Assembly: GCF_028769735.1 (NCBI RefSeq)
Contig: NC_088193.1
Location: 5,793,814-5,857,813 of the forward strand
Origin: Zonotrichia leucophrys gambelii
Lineage: Eukaryota; Chordata; Aves; Passeriformes; Passerellidae
Direction of reading: 5' to 3'
Length of the DNA stretch: 64,000 nucleotides
The translations under genes and the position numbers were made by a program. Positions 33,933 through 45,758 of this stretch are shown one piece after another. The notes beneath the pieces are model-generated. The model saw nothing but the letters and a program-made list of their open reading frames with translations. It did not search any database and was not told the DNA's origin. Within the stretch, counting starts at the first letter, position 1. Every line of letters begins with the position of its first letter.

Positions 33933-36265
33933 TTGCTGTGGACATGGGAGCAGGGAAAAGGGAGAGGGAAATGGGAAAGGGACTGTGAAGATGTTCTTTA
34001 CAAACTGTCACAATGCTCTCCACTTAAACATTTGTAGAGCAGCTATGGAACACCAGTGATAGAGGGGAGGCAACAGATGGCAGAATTCAGAACATTTGTT
34101 CTTGGGTCTGCTTCAAAATCTCTGAGCTCTTTGGACAGTCCATTCCCAAGCAGCAAGGGAAGGACTGTGGAGAAAAAAATTGCCCTAATTTTCTCTTCTG
34201 CATTTTTGCAGCTGCCAGCTTGCCTGTTGTTTAGTGAAGACATCACTCCAAAAAGCTCCAAGGCCCTGCAGCAGGCTGGGACAGCACATCACAGGGGAAA
34301 GCCATGAGAAAAACCTGCCTGGGATCTGTGTGTGAGTGTGTATAATCCTTCATCCTAAAAAACATCTGCAGGGGCTTCTGAGCAAGGCAGGCAGGGTTTG
34401 CTGTCACTGCTGGACAAAGCTCAGACCTGCCCCTCTGCACTCCCTCTGTCTGCAGAAAATCTGCAAGGGCTCCACTCCTTCCTTTCTAGCAACTGCTTCC
34501 ATGAGTCCAGATTTTAGTGGTTCGGGTTTGATTTAAATCAAGCACTTTCTGATGTGAATAATACCAGCAAAACTTTTGTAACTTGGCCTGGAAGATGGGA
34601 AAAATGCAGACACCAAAAGCCAAGGCAGGCTCTTAAATGTCAATGCTCATTAGGCACTTTTTAACATTAGTGCCTGGTGCTGGAATCTGCCCATGCAGGC
34701 TGGAGGATGAGGAAATACTATTTGAACACATCTGCTCCAAGAGATATTGTCAGACTTGGGGAGCATCTTGTGGTAATTAGGGGAATTCATTTCATTATTT
34801 ACTCCAGCAGCGTTTTGGGTTATTCTCCTGATTTTTTCCCCTTTGTTTTTTGTTTTTGTTTTTTTCATTTGTTCATTGTTTTGGTTTTCTTTTTCTTATT
34901 TTTTTTCCTTTTTTATGTGGCGAATCCATTAAAATTTTATTTTCTGCATTTTTTAACAACTGAAAAGCTCCCTGGCAATATTAAGACCCTGTGTTCTCAC
35001 AGCACCTCCCCCCCTGCTGCAGAGCACCTGGGTAAGAAGCATTTTGGAAGGCAAGGAAGAGAACCTTGCAACCAAACGCTGTATTTTGAATTTTTTGGCT
35101 GGAAATAGAAAGCAGCTGTAGACCAAATTTGCTTTTCCCCTTTCCTCTGCCATATCTTCTCCCTCTTCATTTCCCAGTGCACACATGTGCATCCCTCTCC
35201 AGACAGAGGCCCCCACGAGCCCCCTGTGCTGTGGTTAAAGCAAAGCTTTGGCTCTCCTGTCCAAAACACTGCCCTGAGCCCTCCCAGTCCCTGGTTTGGA
35301 GTGGGAAAGAAAGGGGTTGGATCATCCCGATTATGTCCCAGCCAAAATCACCTTTTTCCATTCTTTGTAGCTGCTCTTGCCAAAGGCAGGGTGGTTGGTA
35401 CCTGTGCTCCCCAAATCAAAACCTCCCTCAGCAACTTCCATCTCCTGAGCAGAACCACTTTAAAATCTATTAAAGAAAATAACAGCTTTAAGCCCTTCCT
35501 TTTTTTTTTTTTTTTTCCTGTAAAAGGGGCCTCTAATATTGTTTAATTAAAAGCTCATTCTGCAAAGCTCATTTGATGTCCGCTTTGAAATCCTGTGCTT
35601 TTTGTTTCCATTCTCCTCCTTTTTTGTGCGTTGAATTCAGAACATTTCCAACCAGGGTTTCTGTGTGCTCCCTCCTTGAACCTCGGTGCTTTGTGTGGCA
35701 CTGAGCAGTGACAGAGTTGTGTCAACCTCTCTGCTTCACTGGGCACATTTGTTCTCTCAAAATCAACACAGCAGCTGGAGACAGTGACATCTGAAACACT
35801 CCTGGCTCCCTTTGCAGCACCGAGCTCCTCTCTGGGCTGGGTGCAGTGCACACAGTGCCTTGCACTGAACTCACGCCAGAAAAGCAGGTGCTCAAGGATA
35901 ATGAAACCTAAATGAATGATAATGAAGCCAAAAAATTAAAATAAAATCCTTAGCTAGGAAAATGCAGGTCCATGGGCTGGCTTTGTGGCTCCCAGTTTGG
36001 CTCCATGGGGTTGTTTTATTGGCATGGAGCAGCTCTGTGGGGTGGGTGTTGATTGGGGTGGGTTTGCTTAAGGTCAGGCTTGGGATGGGCCAGCTCAATC
36101 CAAATCTTCCAGTTAAGATAAACACAAAAAAACCCACAAAAAACCACAAAAACACAAGGAAATGGCTGAGCTTTAATCCTGCCCCTGGGGGAGGAGAGCT
36201 GGCTAACCCTGCCCTCTGCTCCAGGAGCTTCTCCAGCCCTTCCTGGCAAGGTGAAAGGTTGGAGG
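33933..36265. other. Intergenic, no gene seen
   Basis: T-rich tracts at 34840-34920 and 35500-35517. No gene-like frame beyond about 140 codons and no recognised domain. Confidence 0.55.
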
Positions 36266-37110
36266 AAAGGGAAGGATCCTATACTGGGGAATGTGATGGA
36301 AATGGCAAGGATCTTATACTGGAAAAGTGATGGAAAAGGCAAAGATCTTATATTGGGGAATGCAAAGGAAAAGAAAAGGATCTTATACTGGGGAATTTGA
36401 TGGAAAAGACAAAGATCTTATACTGGGGAATTTGATGGGAAAAGCAAAGATCTTATACTGGGGAATTTGATGGAAAAGGCAAAGATCTTATACTGGAAAA
36501 GTGATGGAAAAGGCAAAGATCTTATACTGGGAAATTTGATGGAAAAGATCTTATATTGGGGAATGCAAAGGAAAAGAAAAGGATCTTATACTGGGGAATT
36601 CGATGGAAAAGGCTAAGATCTTATACTAGGGAATTCGATGGAAAAGGCAAAGATCTTATACTGGAAAAGTGATGGAAAAGGCAAAGATGGTTTACTGGAA
36701 AATGTGAAGGAAAAGGCAAAGATCTTATACTGGGGAATGCAAAGGAAAAGGCAAGGATCTTACTGGAGAATGTGAAGGAAAAGGCAAGGATCTTACTGGA
36801 GAATGTGATGGAAAAGGCAAAGATCTTATATTGGGAAATGCAAAGGAAAAGGAAAAGATTTGATACTGGGGAATTTGATGAAAAAGGTAAGGATCTTATA
36901 CTGGGAAAGTGATGGAAAAGGCAAAGATTATATACTCAAAAATGTGAAGGAAAAGGCAAAGATCTTATACTGGAGAATTTGATGGAAAAGGTAAAAATTT
37001 TATACTGGGGAATGTGGTGGAAAAGAAAAGGATCTTAGTGGAGAATGTGATGGAAAAGGTAAGGATCTTATACTGGAAAATGCAGAGGAAAAGGCAGAGA
37101 TCTTATACTG
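36266..37110 (+). repeat. Minisatellite with AGATCTTATACTGG core
   Basis: More than twenty tandem units of two kinds. A long unit of about 35-37 bp has AAGGCAAAGATCTTATACTG then GGGAATTTGATGGA. A short unit of about 28 bp has CTGGAAAAGTGATGG instead. Variants carry GGATCTTACTGGAGAATG. All units face the same way. The core carries the palindrome AGATCT. Confidence 0.95.
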
Positions 37111-37396
37111 GACCTCCTCCTCAGTTTCCATTTTCAGCACACCTGGCTGCTAGAGCCCATCCTTGGCTGGCCAGGGATCTAGAAGCCTTTTTCTCACCTA
37201 CAGCAGGGGCAGAGAACAACCACAAGTGTCTGTCTGGAAGAGCTGCAACTTTTATGGGAGCAGCTTTGTTCTGTGCCTGGATGGGCACTTGGAGAAGACA
37301 ACACAACCAGAAGGTCCTCAAAGTGCTGGGGAGATGCAGAGGAAGGCAGTGAAAGGTGGGATCTCGGGGTCTCTGCTGCTCACAGTGACCCCAAGG

Positions 37397-37930
37397 TGTG
37401 TCACAAAGTCTCTTTTCCCAGCCTGGCAGTCAAAGAAGGAGTCAGAGCTCTTCATTTCTCGGTCTCAAGGTTTCAAGGTTTATTGTTTCTTATCTATAAA
37501 ATTCTTTCTCCTGTCCAGCTGAGATCCATCCAGCAGGTCAGTCCAGGCACTCTGCCTGCCCCCAGGGCAGTGTTATCTTTTTATACTAAATACTGTGTGT
37601 ACAATGTTTACAATTCCTTCCCAATACCCATCACCTATGTTAGACAGTGAGCTTCTACTCTAAATCAATCTACAAGTGCCACCATCACAGCAGAAGATGG
37701 AGGCCAAGAAGAAGAAGAAGGAGAAAGGCTGGATATGCCCAAATCCCCCCACCTTGCCTTCTGAACCCACATTCAAAAACCCAAAAAATCTATTTTTCAC
37801 CCCGTGATAAATTCACCATGATTCTACTTAAACTTTCATGGCTTGTAATTCTTCATATAAGGTTGGTAATTATTTTTTTCAAGGGCTAAACCAAAGGCAC
37901 AGGGGTCTCTGAGCCCCCTGGGCAGGGTCT
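37397..37930 (-). mobile_element. LTR-like element, copy 2 (inverted partner of 12.5-13.0 kb)
   Basis: Read on the minus strand it has GTATAAAAAGATAAC (from about 37586) followed by CAATAAACC (about 37480) and an end near TTTGTGACACA. This is the order expected of a promoter and poly(A) signal in an LTR. The part beyond 37890 matches 12.54-12.56 kb less well. Confidence 0.65.
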
Positions 37931-39800
37931 CAAGGAATTTCCTGGGTTCCAGCAGTGGGAGGCAGAACTGTGTGGGTCCCTTCCAGCCCAGAATATTCTG
38001 GAATTCTGTTCAGATTCAGGGAGGTGGGCTGGGAGGGTGAGAGGGCTGCTCAGCTCACTGCCTTTTGCCTGAAGCATTAACATGTTAAGCTCTGAACCAT
38101 TTAAATTTTATTCCTGGCTTTATGTGTGTGCACAGCTCATAAAATCAGTGATGTGGGTGCCCAGTGGAGATGAAAGCTTCCCACCTGATGTGTACAGTGA
38201 ATAACAATGATAGTGCACTTGCACATTTTCGAATTGTTCTGCTGTTCTAGAAACATGAAGCTCTGCCATGAAATGGTGGATTTCCTTCAGCTTTGCCTGT
38301 TTCTTAGCACCCATGGTAATTTTCATGCAGATTTTTTATTTGTTTTTCTCAGGGTTTTGGAAGCAAAGTGCTTGGAGGTGCCTGCCTGGCCTCTCTGTCA
38401 GTGGTGAAATGGGGAAGATTGGGACCTAGGAGTAGGAAACTGGGCAGGATTCCCCTGCCTGTGCAGAGCAGAGGGGTGAAATGGGGCTCTCTGAATTAGG
38501 GGGAGCCTGTGGTGCATTGCCAGGGCCCTTCTGCCCTCCCAGCCAGGTAAGCAGAGGTGTGGCCATGGGCCCTGTGGCTCCAGGAGTCATTTCTGTCTGA
38601 TCCTAAGAAATGAGTGGTTGTCATGGTTACCTGCCTCCCTGTCCTGATCTTGCCAGATGTCTTCTCTGGAGCCTTGGGCTTGGAGCAGGATTCAGCATTT
38701 CCCTCCTGTTGAGAGCACGCTCTGATCCCAGCACCTTCCATTCAAATGTGCTGCTCTGTCACACTGGGTGACATTTGTGTGTGCTTGGGCATCTCGGGAG
38801 CCCTTGGTGCTCCTGAATCCTTGCTGATCCTTCAGAACAGGAAAGGAGAGATGGAAATGAAGGTTTCTGTGGGCTTATCTAGGGCTGCAGCCCTGGGTTT
38901 GCAGTGCTGTGGGGTATCTGGGTGGGTTCTCTCTTCACCCACAGAAAATCTCCCAGGGGTCAGCACAGCTCTATTTTTTCTCTCAGTCTTGTTTCTCAAT
39001 ATCAAACTGGTGTGGCAAGTCATGGAGATCAGTCTCCACAAACCTTTTGCACTGAATATTTTTGCCCCCTTTTAGTGCCTTTTTTCCTTCTTTGCCAGAA
39101 GAGGATGTTTGAGTGAAGGGGAGCAGGTTAACAAAGAGTCTCTTTGGGGTTTTTTTTGTGCTGCCTCTGGTTGGCATTGCTTTGGAGAGGAAACTGAGCT
39201 CTGAAAAAGAGCTCCTGCAAGAGTCCCACGCAGCCAGGGGATGGCAGGGAATGCAGCAAGTCATGCTGCAGGAATTCTTGGAGGAGGAAGGTGAAGAGTC
39301 TCAAAGGAAGGATAAGGTCATTTCCCTTTTTACAGAGTGCATTTCAGAGATGCTTTAACCATTGATCAATATCTAAATGTGCAGTAGGCCTGGGTGATGG
39401 GTTATTTTACAGACTAACAGGGAGCCATGTTAGTAGGCTGAACCCCTGGGCTGCAGGGAAGGTGACTGTCCCATGGGCAAGGAGAACTTGCTCCTCTGGG
39501 CCTCTTTTGAAATGAGGTCAATTATATTCACCACTTAAGGAAGATAAATCCAATTAAAATTATGAGGGTGCAAGGAATCCACTGTTGCTTTCTTCCTGTT
39601 CAACGTTTATAGTAATAATCACTACCAAACCTCAGGAATGAGGGGCAGGGGAATCTCTGAGCATGGACAGCCAAGTGTTACAACACAGCTCTGGCTCAGG
39701 CTGCTGAGCCCCCGTGGAGCCTGGGCTGGAACATCTGCTCCATCTCCTGCTGCAAGGTCAGCCTGAACAGCCAGGCACAGGAATCTGGTCCTGAGTGCTG
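37931..39800. other. Intergenic, no gene seen
   Basis: Only short frames and no recognised motif. Confidence 0.55.
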
Positions 39801-39806
39801 CACGAG

Positions 39807-40544
39807 TGTAAGAGCTGAAATGAGGGATACAGGACTCCAGGAGCTCTCCAAAATGCAGTTTATTGTATGGAAAATGCAGTTTATTGTGTCCAAAATGCAG
39901 TTTATTGTTTACAAAATGCAGTTTATTCCATCCAAGAGGTTACAGCAGTCCAGGGTTGTGGGTGACAGAGCTGTGCCTACAGCTGTCAGCTCCAGCTGCA
40001 GGCCTGGAGACCCTTTGGTTTTGGTTACAATGCATTCTATACTTTTCTTTTGGTTACATTGCATTATATACTTTTCTTTGCTGAGCATCTCAATACAGTA
40101 GAACCAATCTATACCTTAACTATTATCTATAGCCTATCATAACTACTGTAATTACCATATTCATGTTACTGTTCTCCAATCACTAACAGTCAGTACATTA
40201 CAGTTGAAGCTGGAAGTTGTTTCTCGGTTTTCTTGCAGTGGAAAATTCTGAGACCTTTTTTCTACTTGCAGCTTTGCTGACTTGTTTGCCTGTGCTCTCT
40301 TTCTGCTTGGTAAAAACATCTTCTTGTTTGGGGTGGGTTTATCCTTTAAGTCATAAAAACCCCTTCTAACTAACACACCCTTTGCCTCCTTGGTTATCCA
40401 GTAAGACTGGCTCAGCAATTCTTTTCTTCTATATCAAAACCTGCTTTCATTTCTATTCCTTCTTCAGATTCTACATTTAAAAATCTTTCTGCCAAGCACA
40501 GATATCTGTGAGACTTTCTTGTCCGCCTTTCATCCTTCCCAACA
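39807..40544 (-). mobile_element. Complete solo LTR with perfect 6-bp TSD
   Basis: On the + strand it runs from TGTAAGAGC to CCTTCCCAACA, 738 bp. CACGAG flanks both sides (39801-39806 and 40545-40550). It is the same family as the intronic element at 2.8-3.8 kb, in the opposite direction. The R region holds four TTTATT hexamers (AATAAA on the element strand) spaced exactly 21 bp apart. The 6-bp duplication, with the Lys1,2 PBS of its partner, points to a betaretrovirus-like family. Confidence 0.93.
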
Positions 40545-40550
40545 CACGAG

Positions 40551-41880
40551 GGCCTGGGCTCTGGGGCTGGGCAGCAGGGTCTGGAGCTGGCTCTGTGTGT
40601 TTGAGGTGCTCCTGAGGAAACAGATCAGCCTGTGAGGTTGTGCAGGCAGGGATCCAGGCTGCTCCATTCCCTCCTGGCTCCCAGCAGAGTTCTGGGCTTC
40701 CCCAGCCTCCCAGCAGGGTCCTGGTGAGGTGTTCTTGGCAGGATGGGAGGGAAGGAGGTGCTGTGTTAGGTCAGCAATCCCTTCCTGCTTCGTTGGCTCT
40801 GTGCTGGGAAATGTCCAGGACCTGCAGCTCTGCCCTGCCTGTCTGGGAAAACCAGGGTTAACTAACCTGCCCAGCATTTTCCAGGAGCACATCAGGTTTG
40901 CACACACCCCTTCAATCTCCTGAATCCTCCAACCCCTGTCTGGGAGCTTTTCTGGAGCAGGGGACAGTGAGCAGCTCTGGTTGTCCCATGAACTGACCTG
41001 GCCCCTGGAGATGGGGAGGGAATTGGTGCTCTGGGCCTTGGGGTGACCAATGCCACAGGAGTGGGAAGGCATTCATCTTGTAATTAGCATTAATAGGGCA
41101 AGTATTATCTTAATGAGAAGACTGGTAGTGACACTGAAGTTGTATTTGAGGTTTAACTGCTGCAGGACCCTGACTGAACTGTGTGTTTGCTAATCCTCAG
41201 TGAGGGAATTCTGTTTCACTGAGTGATGTTTATTTAACATACAATAAGTGTCTTAATGAATCTCTATTAAAGGCATATGTGGAAACCCTAATTTGAAGCA
41301 TTACAGAAGAGAGTGAGATCTTCAATTCATAAAATCCTTTTTAAACACTGTGAGCTCCAAAATCTGGCCAGTGCCAAAGCAAACTGTATCCTGCAAACTC
41401 TGCCAGATGTCTCATGTGGGGTGTGCTTAAGGCCCAAAGAAAATAAGGTCTGAAGGGAACAGCTTGGCCACTGACTCCCTAATCCAGCCTGTATAAAAGA
41501 TATTCATTTCCATTCAGGAAATAACCTCTCCTGGATGGATCCTGTTCCAAATGTGTCTGCTGAACAACCCTCAGCAGCACCTAGGGCTGTGAGCAGCAAG
41601 AGGATCTTGTGGGAAGCTTTGGGAGGAATCTGGAACCTCTTGAATTTGAGAAGGAAGAGACAGTAAACAGGTTAGAGGTGTCTCTGGGTGTTTGGTGATG
41701 CACTGACCACTGCCTGGCCTGATGCTGAGCGCAGAGAACATTCTGATATGTCTGGGAATATCTGTGATGTTCTGTGATGTGAGATGGAACTTCAGCCAAC
41801 CTGAGTCTCTTGTGTGAAATCTGCTACTGTGCCTTGTCCTGCTCTGGGCAGGGCACTCCAGGATATTGGGAGCCAATAAC
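40551..41880. other. Intergenic, no gene seen
   Basis: No recognised element. A minus-strand open frame of 180 codons (40530-41072) begins near the LTR edge and shows no known domain. Confidence 0.5.
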
Positions 41881-41884
41881 TCCA

Positions 41885-42425
41885 AACTTAAAGTTTAATC
41901 CCAAACATAACCATAATCCTATTCCTAAAACTAATCCTAACCCTAAACATTAGGTCAACTCCAGCACAAATTTTAATGCTAACTATAACCAAACTCTAAC
42001 TCTGAGGGTAACCTAACCCTAAATGCTAATTTAACCAAAAAACCTAAATGCTAACACCAACACTAGGTACTTCTAAAGGCCACGAGCCCTAACCCTAAAA
42101 CTAACAATAAACCCCAGACATAACCCCTACCCTAAGCACCACTAACAGCCACCAGCCCTAACCCTAACAGCATCCCAGCTGTCAAAAAACACACTGCAAC
42201 ACCTACTACCACAGCCAAAACCTAAACATTAAGGTTTAGATTTACTTAAGGTTTACTAAACCTGAACCTTAACCTAACCCTTACAAAACCCTGCCTTGAA
42301 CTCTAATTCTAATTAACCCTAACTCCTAACCCTAAGTTTAACCCTAACCCTAACACCCAAAGCATAACTCTAAATATAACCCTTACCTTGCCCTAACCAT
42401 AACCTCCTCATCCCAAACCTTAACC
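41885..42425 (+). repeat. Degenerate interstitial telomeric sequence (CCCTAA)n
   Basis: About 540 bp of A/C-rich, G-poor sequence full of CCTAA, CCCTAA, CCATAA and CCTAAA words. Two or more perfect units in a row occur near 41937, 42087, 42157 and 42338. The C-rich strand is on +, so the orientation is that of a left-hand chromosome end with the chromosome body to the right. The decay implies age. Confidence 0.9.
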
Positions 42426-42650
42426 CTTGCCTTGCCTGTTTCTCTGACCTGCCCTGGCCTGCCAGCCCAACCCTGCATTTCCTTCCAGACCCATCTGTGT
42501 CCCTCCCCTGCCCTTCCTGCCCCTCCCCTGCCTTGCACTGCCTCTCATACCCCTCCCCTGCCTTGACCTGCTCACTCCTTTCTCCCCAGGCCTTCCCTTT
42601 GCCCTGCCTTGCCTGTCCAACCCCTCTGTGTTCTCACCTGGCATTGCCTT
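42426..42650. repeat. CCTTGCC/CCTGCC-rich degenerate tandem repeat
   Basis: Recurring CCTTGCCTG, CCCTCCCCTGCC and ACCTGCC words with few purines follow the telomeric block directly. It may be a subtelomere-type satellite; that is inference. Confidence 0.65.
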
Positions 42651-42657
42651 GTATAAC

Positions 42658-43040
42658 TGTCACGAACATATTTTATGAAAAATCCCTTTGCTAGGATCTT
42701 TTCTCCTGAGAAGCTGAGAAGCCTCAGAAATGAAATGTAAACAATGGTTATCTGCTGCTGTGGGATGCAACAGGTGCATCTGTGATTGGTCTCGTGGTTT
42801 TTTTTAATTAATGGCCAATCACAGTCTCTGGTCAGTCACAAGATTTTATTATCATTCCATTCCCTTCTATTCCTTTCAAGCCCTCTGATGAAATCCTTTC
42901 TTCTATTATTTTTAATATAGTTTTAATGTATCTTTTTCTTTTAACATAATATGTACCATAAAATAATAAATCAGCCTTCTGAAACATGGAATCAAGATTC
43001 TTGTCTCTTCCCTCATCCTGGGACCCCTGTGAACAGCACA
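42658..43040 (+). mobile_element. ERVK-type LTR (22.5-kb family)
   Basis: It starts TGTCACGAACATATTTTATG and ends about GAACAGCACA. It shares ATGAAAAATCC, AATGGTTATCTGCTGC, TGCATCTGTGATTGGTCTC and AGCCTTCTGAAACATGGA with the LTR at 22503. No clear target duplication. Confidence 0.85.
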
Positions 43041-45240
43041 CAGGGTGGCAATGCTTTTCCAAGGGAAGGAAGACACATAGCCCCAGTGTCTGAGGTGCAG
43101 ATCAGAAGCTGCCTAGTGGAGCTTGAGGGCAGCAGCAACTTTCTGTCCTGGCATATTTGGTGTGGGAGAATTCCCTCAGCTTGTAGTTATGAGGTTGGTA
43201 TCCATATTTTGAAGGCGGTGTCACGAAAGGTTCAGTTTGGCAAATCATTTCCACCTTTCAGAGGTGCTGATCTGCAGTTCCTGGCAGTACCTTTATTTCC
43301 AGCCAGGTAAGCAGCTCAGTCTTGGGTGCAGCAGGTCCAGTGCCCAGGGCAGGTAACACCCAGTAACAGCTCTGGCATTTTATATGGGATCAGTCCCTGG
43401 ATGCTTGCTGGTTTAGAGGAGGAAATCCCATTTCTTTTGAGATGGGGTCATAATTCCTCTCTTTGGCAAAGAAACCAGTCTTGGATCCATACACTGGATG
43501 GTCTTGGTGAATTTAATTGCTTTTTCTACTATACATTTCTTTCTGTTAGAGCTGTTGAACCTTTACAGGGGAGTGCAAAAGCCAAGCTGGTGAGAATTTT
43601 GTCCTTTAGCATGTGGGCAGTCCCTGGTGCTGCTCAGTCTGGTCCCTGCCTCTGCCAGGCCCAAGGGTTATGGTGGTGCCCAGAGCTGAGAGGGAAGATG
43701 CAGATACCAGAATTTGTGGTGCAGTTCAGGTTATAGCCAGCAACAGTTTCCTCAGCTGGCACTTTGTGAGCTCCGCTTTTGCTGGATGTTTTTGGGGTTG
43801 TAGCTGAACTCTGATAGAGACAATAGTTATTAGCACAAAGGATTTCGTGTTGCTGTTTGACTGTGGTGCAGACAAGATTTTGTACTTGGAAGGGGAAGGT
43901 CCGCGAAATCCTTTTGTCCTGACAGAATTTATGTGAGAGCAGTGACGTTTCCAGCTCGGATCTGCCCTTTGGTGTTTTGGATACAGGCAAGGACCATTGG
44001 CTTCTTTTGCAAGTGCACAGCGCCGTTGTGTGGCGGTTTTAGAAGCGCTGACCTTTGCCAGGTGAAAGCCAAAAACAGCTTTTGTACCCTGGCAGTGTCG
44101 GTGTGGGAACAGTGAGGGTCATGTGGGGGTTCTCTGTGGGTCCTGGCTCTTGCAGACTCACAGAATGTGATGCTGCACATTCCTGGGAAGGGAGGTGAAT
44201 TCCCTCATCTTTGTGCAGTTTATAGGCTGCAAAAGAAAAGTGAATTCCAGCACTGCCTCTTTCTTCCAGAACCTTTTCTGTGCTGAGTGTTTTCAGCTCC
44301 TGAATGTTCTTAGCTTTGGAACTGGACCCTGTCAAAGTGCCTGAGGGTCCATTGAGCCAAGAACAGAGCTGGGTGTGCTGCACTTTGGAGGCTGCAGGGG
44401 GAAAGTGAAGGCCAGCCCTTACTTTGTGCTCTAGGATCTCTGCTGTGGGAGCAGTTGCTGGATATATTAAGTTTTGCAGCTGGGCTCTGCCAGAGTGGAA
44501 GGATGTGATGGGACCTGCACCTGAGCTGGACAGTGCCAAACTCCAGAAGGTGTGTTGCTTCTCCCAGGATGCAAGTTAAATGTGGAGACAGCAACAGCTT
44601 GCTGAGCTGGAACCTTGTACCCCCAATATTTACATTTGATATAGTTAGTTTAGTTTCAGCAGCTCTGCAAGGTTTAAGAATGTGATAGGAAATTGAGTTT
44701 GAAAGGGAAGCTCATAGCTTTGGTTTGTTGCTATCCTTTGAAGTCAATGTGAAACCCAGCAATTCTTTTCCCCTCTTTTGTTTCCAGATTAAAATTCTGG
44801 AGCTGGATTCATTGAGAGAGCACAGATGTAAAGGTGCATGCAGTACCTGGCCTAAGCACCACCCTTTGGTGTTATCTCCAGTTTGCTGAGGGTGCCCTCT
44901 GCCCCAGCCTTCAGACCATTCGTTGAGGAAAATGCTAAACAGGAGAGATCTCAGTGCTGATTCCTGAGAGACACTGCTTGTTCCTGGCTCCACACTAGAC
45001 TTGGTGCTGCTGAGCAGCAGCCCTGGGGCCCATCCCTTTTCAGTCCTGGTCACTGTTGGCTCATGCAGCCCATGTTCCTCTGAGTGACTTGAGTTCCATT
45101 TAAAAAAATGAAATTGCCAGGTGGGCACATGCAAGCTTTCAAACTCCCATCACACCCACACCACTCACTGTGTGTTTCCACCAATTGCCCCAAAACCTAA
45201 AGAGAAGGAAACACCCTGTAAAATATTCATGAAAGGCCAA
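43041..45240. other. Intergenic, downstream of the USP gene
   Basis: No gene-like exon found. Words such as CAGCAACTTTC/CAGCAACAGTTTC and GCAGCTGGGCTCTGCCAG recur loosely, which may mean an old decayed tandem repeat. I could not define a unit. Confidence 0.45.
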
Positions 45241-45256
45241 GAAGGGGGTTTAATTA

Positions 45257-45758
45257 TTAGCTTTGGCTCTTATACTTATAGGTTCCAAATGAGTGTTTCC
45301 TCCTTCTGCTTTCTGACTGGTGGTACTCCCTGAGCTTGGCAAACCGTCGGCTGAACTCGTAGCCCTGCTGTGAGGGTCTGCTGTACCGTCTCTCTCTTGG
45401 CAGGAGTTGTTCCTCAGTAACCCTGTATTCTGGAGAAAGCTGGAAGCTCCTCTTGGAGGGCCCTGGAGCTGTGGCATCCTTGTCAGCGTGGTCATGATCT
45501 GGGGGAGTCGCTCTCTTCCTCCTCCTCAGCGCTGAGCTGCTGTGGTTGGTGGTGTTGATGAAACTCTTGCGGCGGTCGTTGCTCCACTGTGGGGATCTGC
45601 TCCTGGCACTGCTCCTCTGGTAGCTTGTCACACTAAACTTATAAGGCACAGCCTGTGGTGATGCAGAACCTGCGTGGCTGCTGCACTCCCCATGACTGAG
45701 GACGGAAGGGTACGATGAAGAAGAAGATGCCATTTCCTCCATTTGTGAATTGGAGGAC
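45257..45758 (-). CDS. USP-like terminal exon, Ser/Arg-rich tail
   Basis: The acceptor TTGTTCTTCAG joins as AG+G (Arg). The exon is 502 bp and stops at TAA (45259-45257). The tail has a Ser run, [26 protein letters not shown] and [19 protein letters not shown]. The basic clusters look like nuclear or nucleolar localisation signals (inference). A TAATTAAAC word directly after the stop could act as a variant poly(A) signal. Confidence 0.82.

Noticed and set aside
33355..34059. Long open frames of 210-222 codons on both strands
   Set aside because: They are translations of the GGAGA/AAGAG pentamer tract, which has no stops in several frames.
36266..37110. CRISPR-like regular repeat with spacers
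   Set aside because: Units are contiguous, spacers are variants of the same sequence, and the genome is avian; it is a minisatellite.
40530..41072. 180-codon minus frame
   Set aside because: No recognisable domain and no supporting splice or start context; likely chance in G/C-balanced sequence.
43041..45240. A possible additional gene between the LTR and the USP gene
   Set aside because: Several frames of 120-166 codons exist, but none has a domain or coherent splice sites; loosely repeated words suggest decayed repeat.
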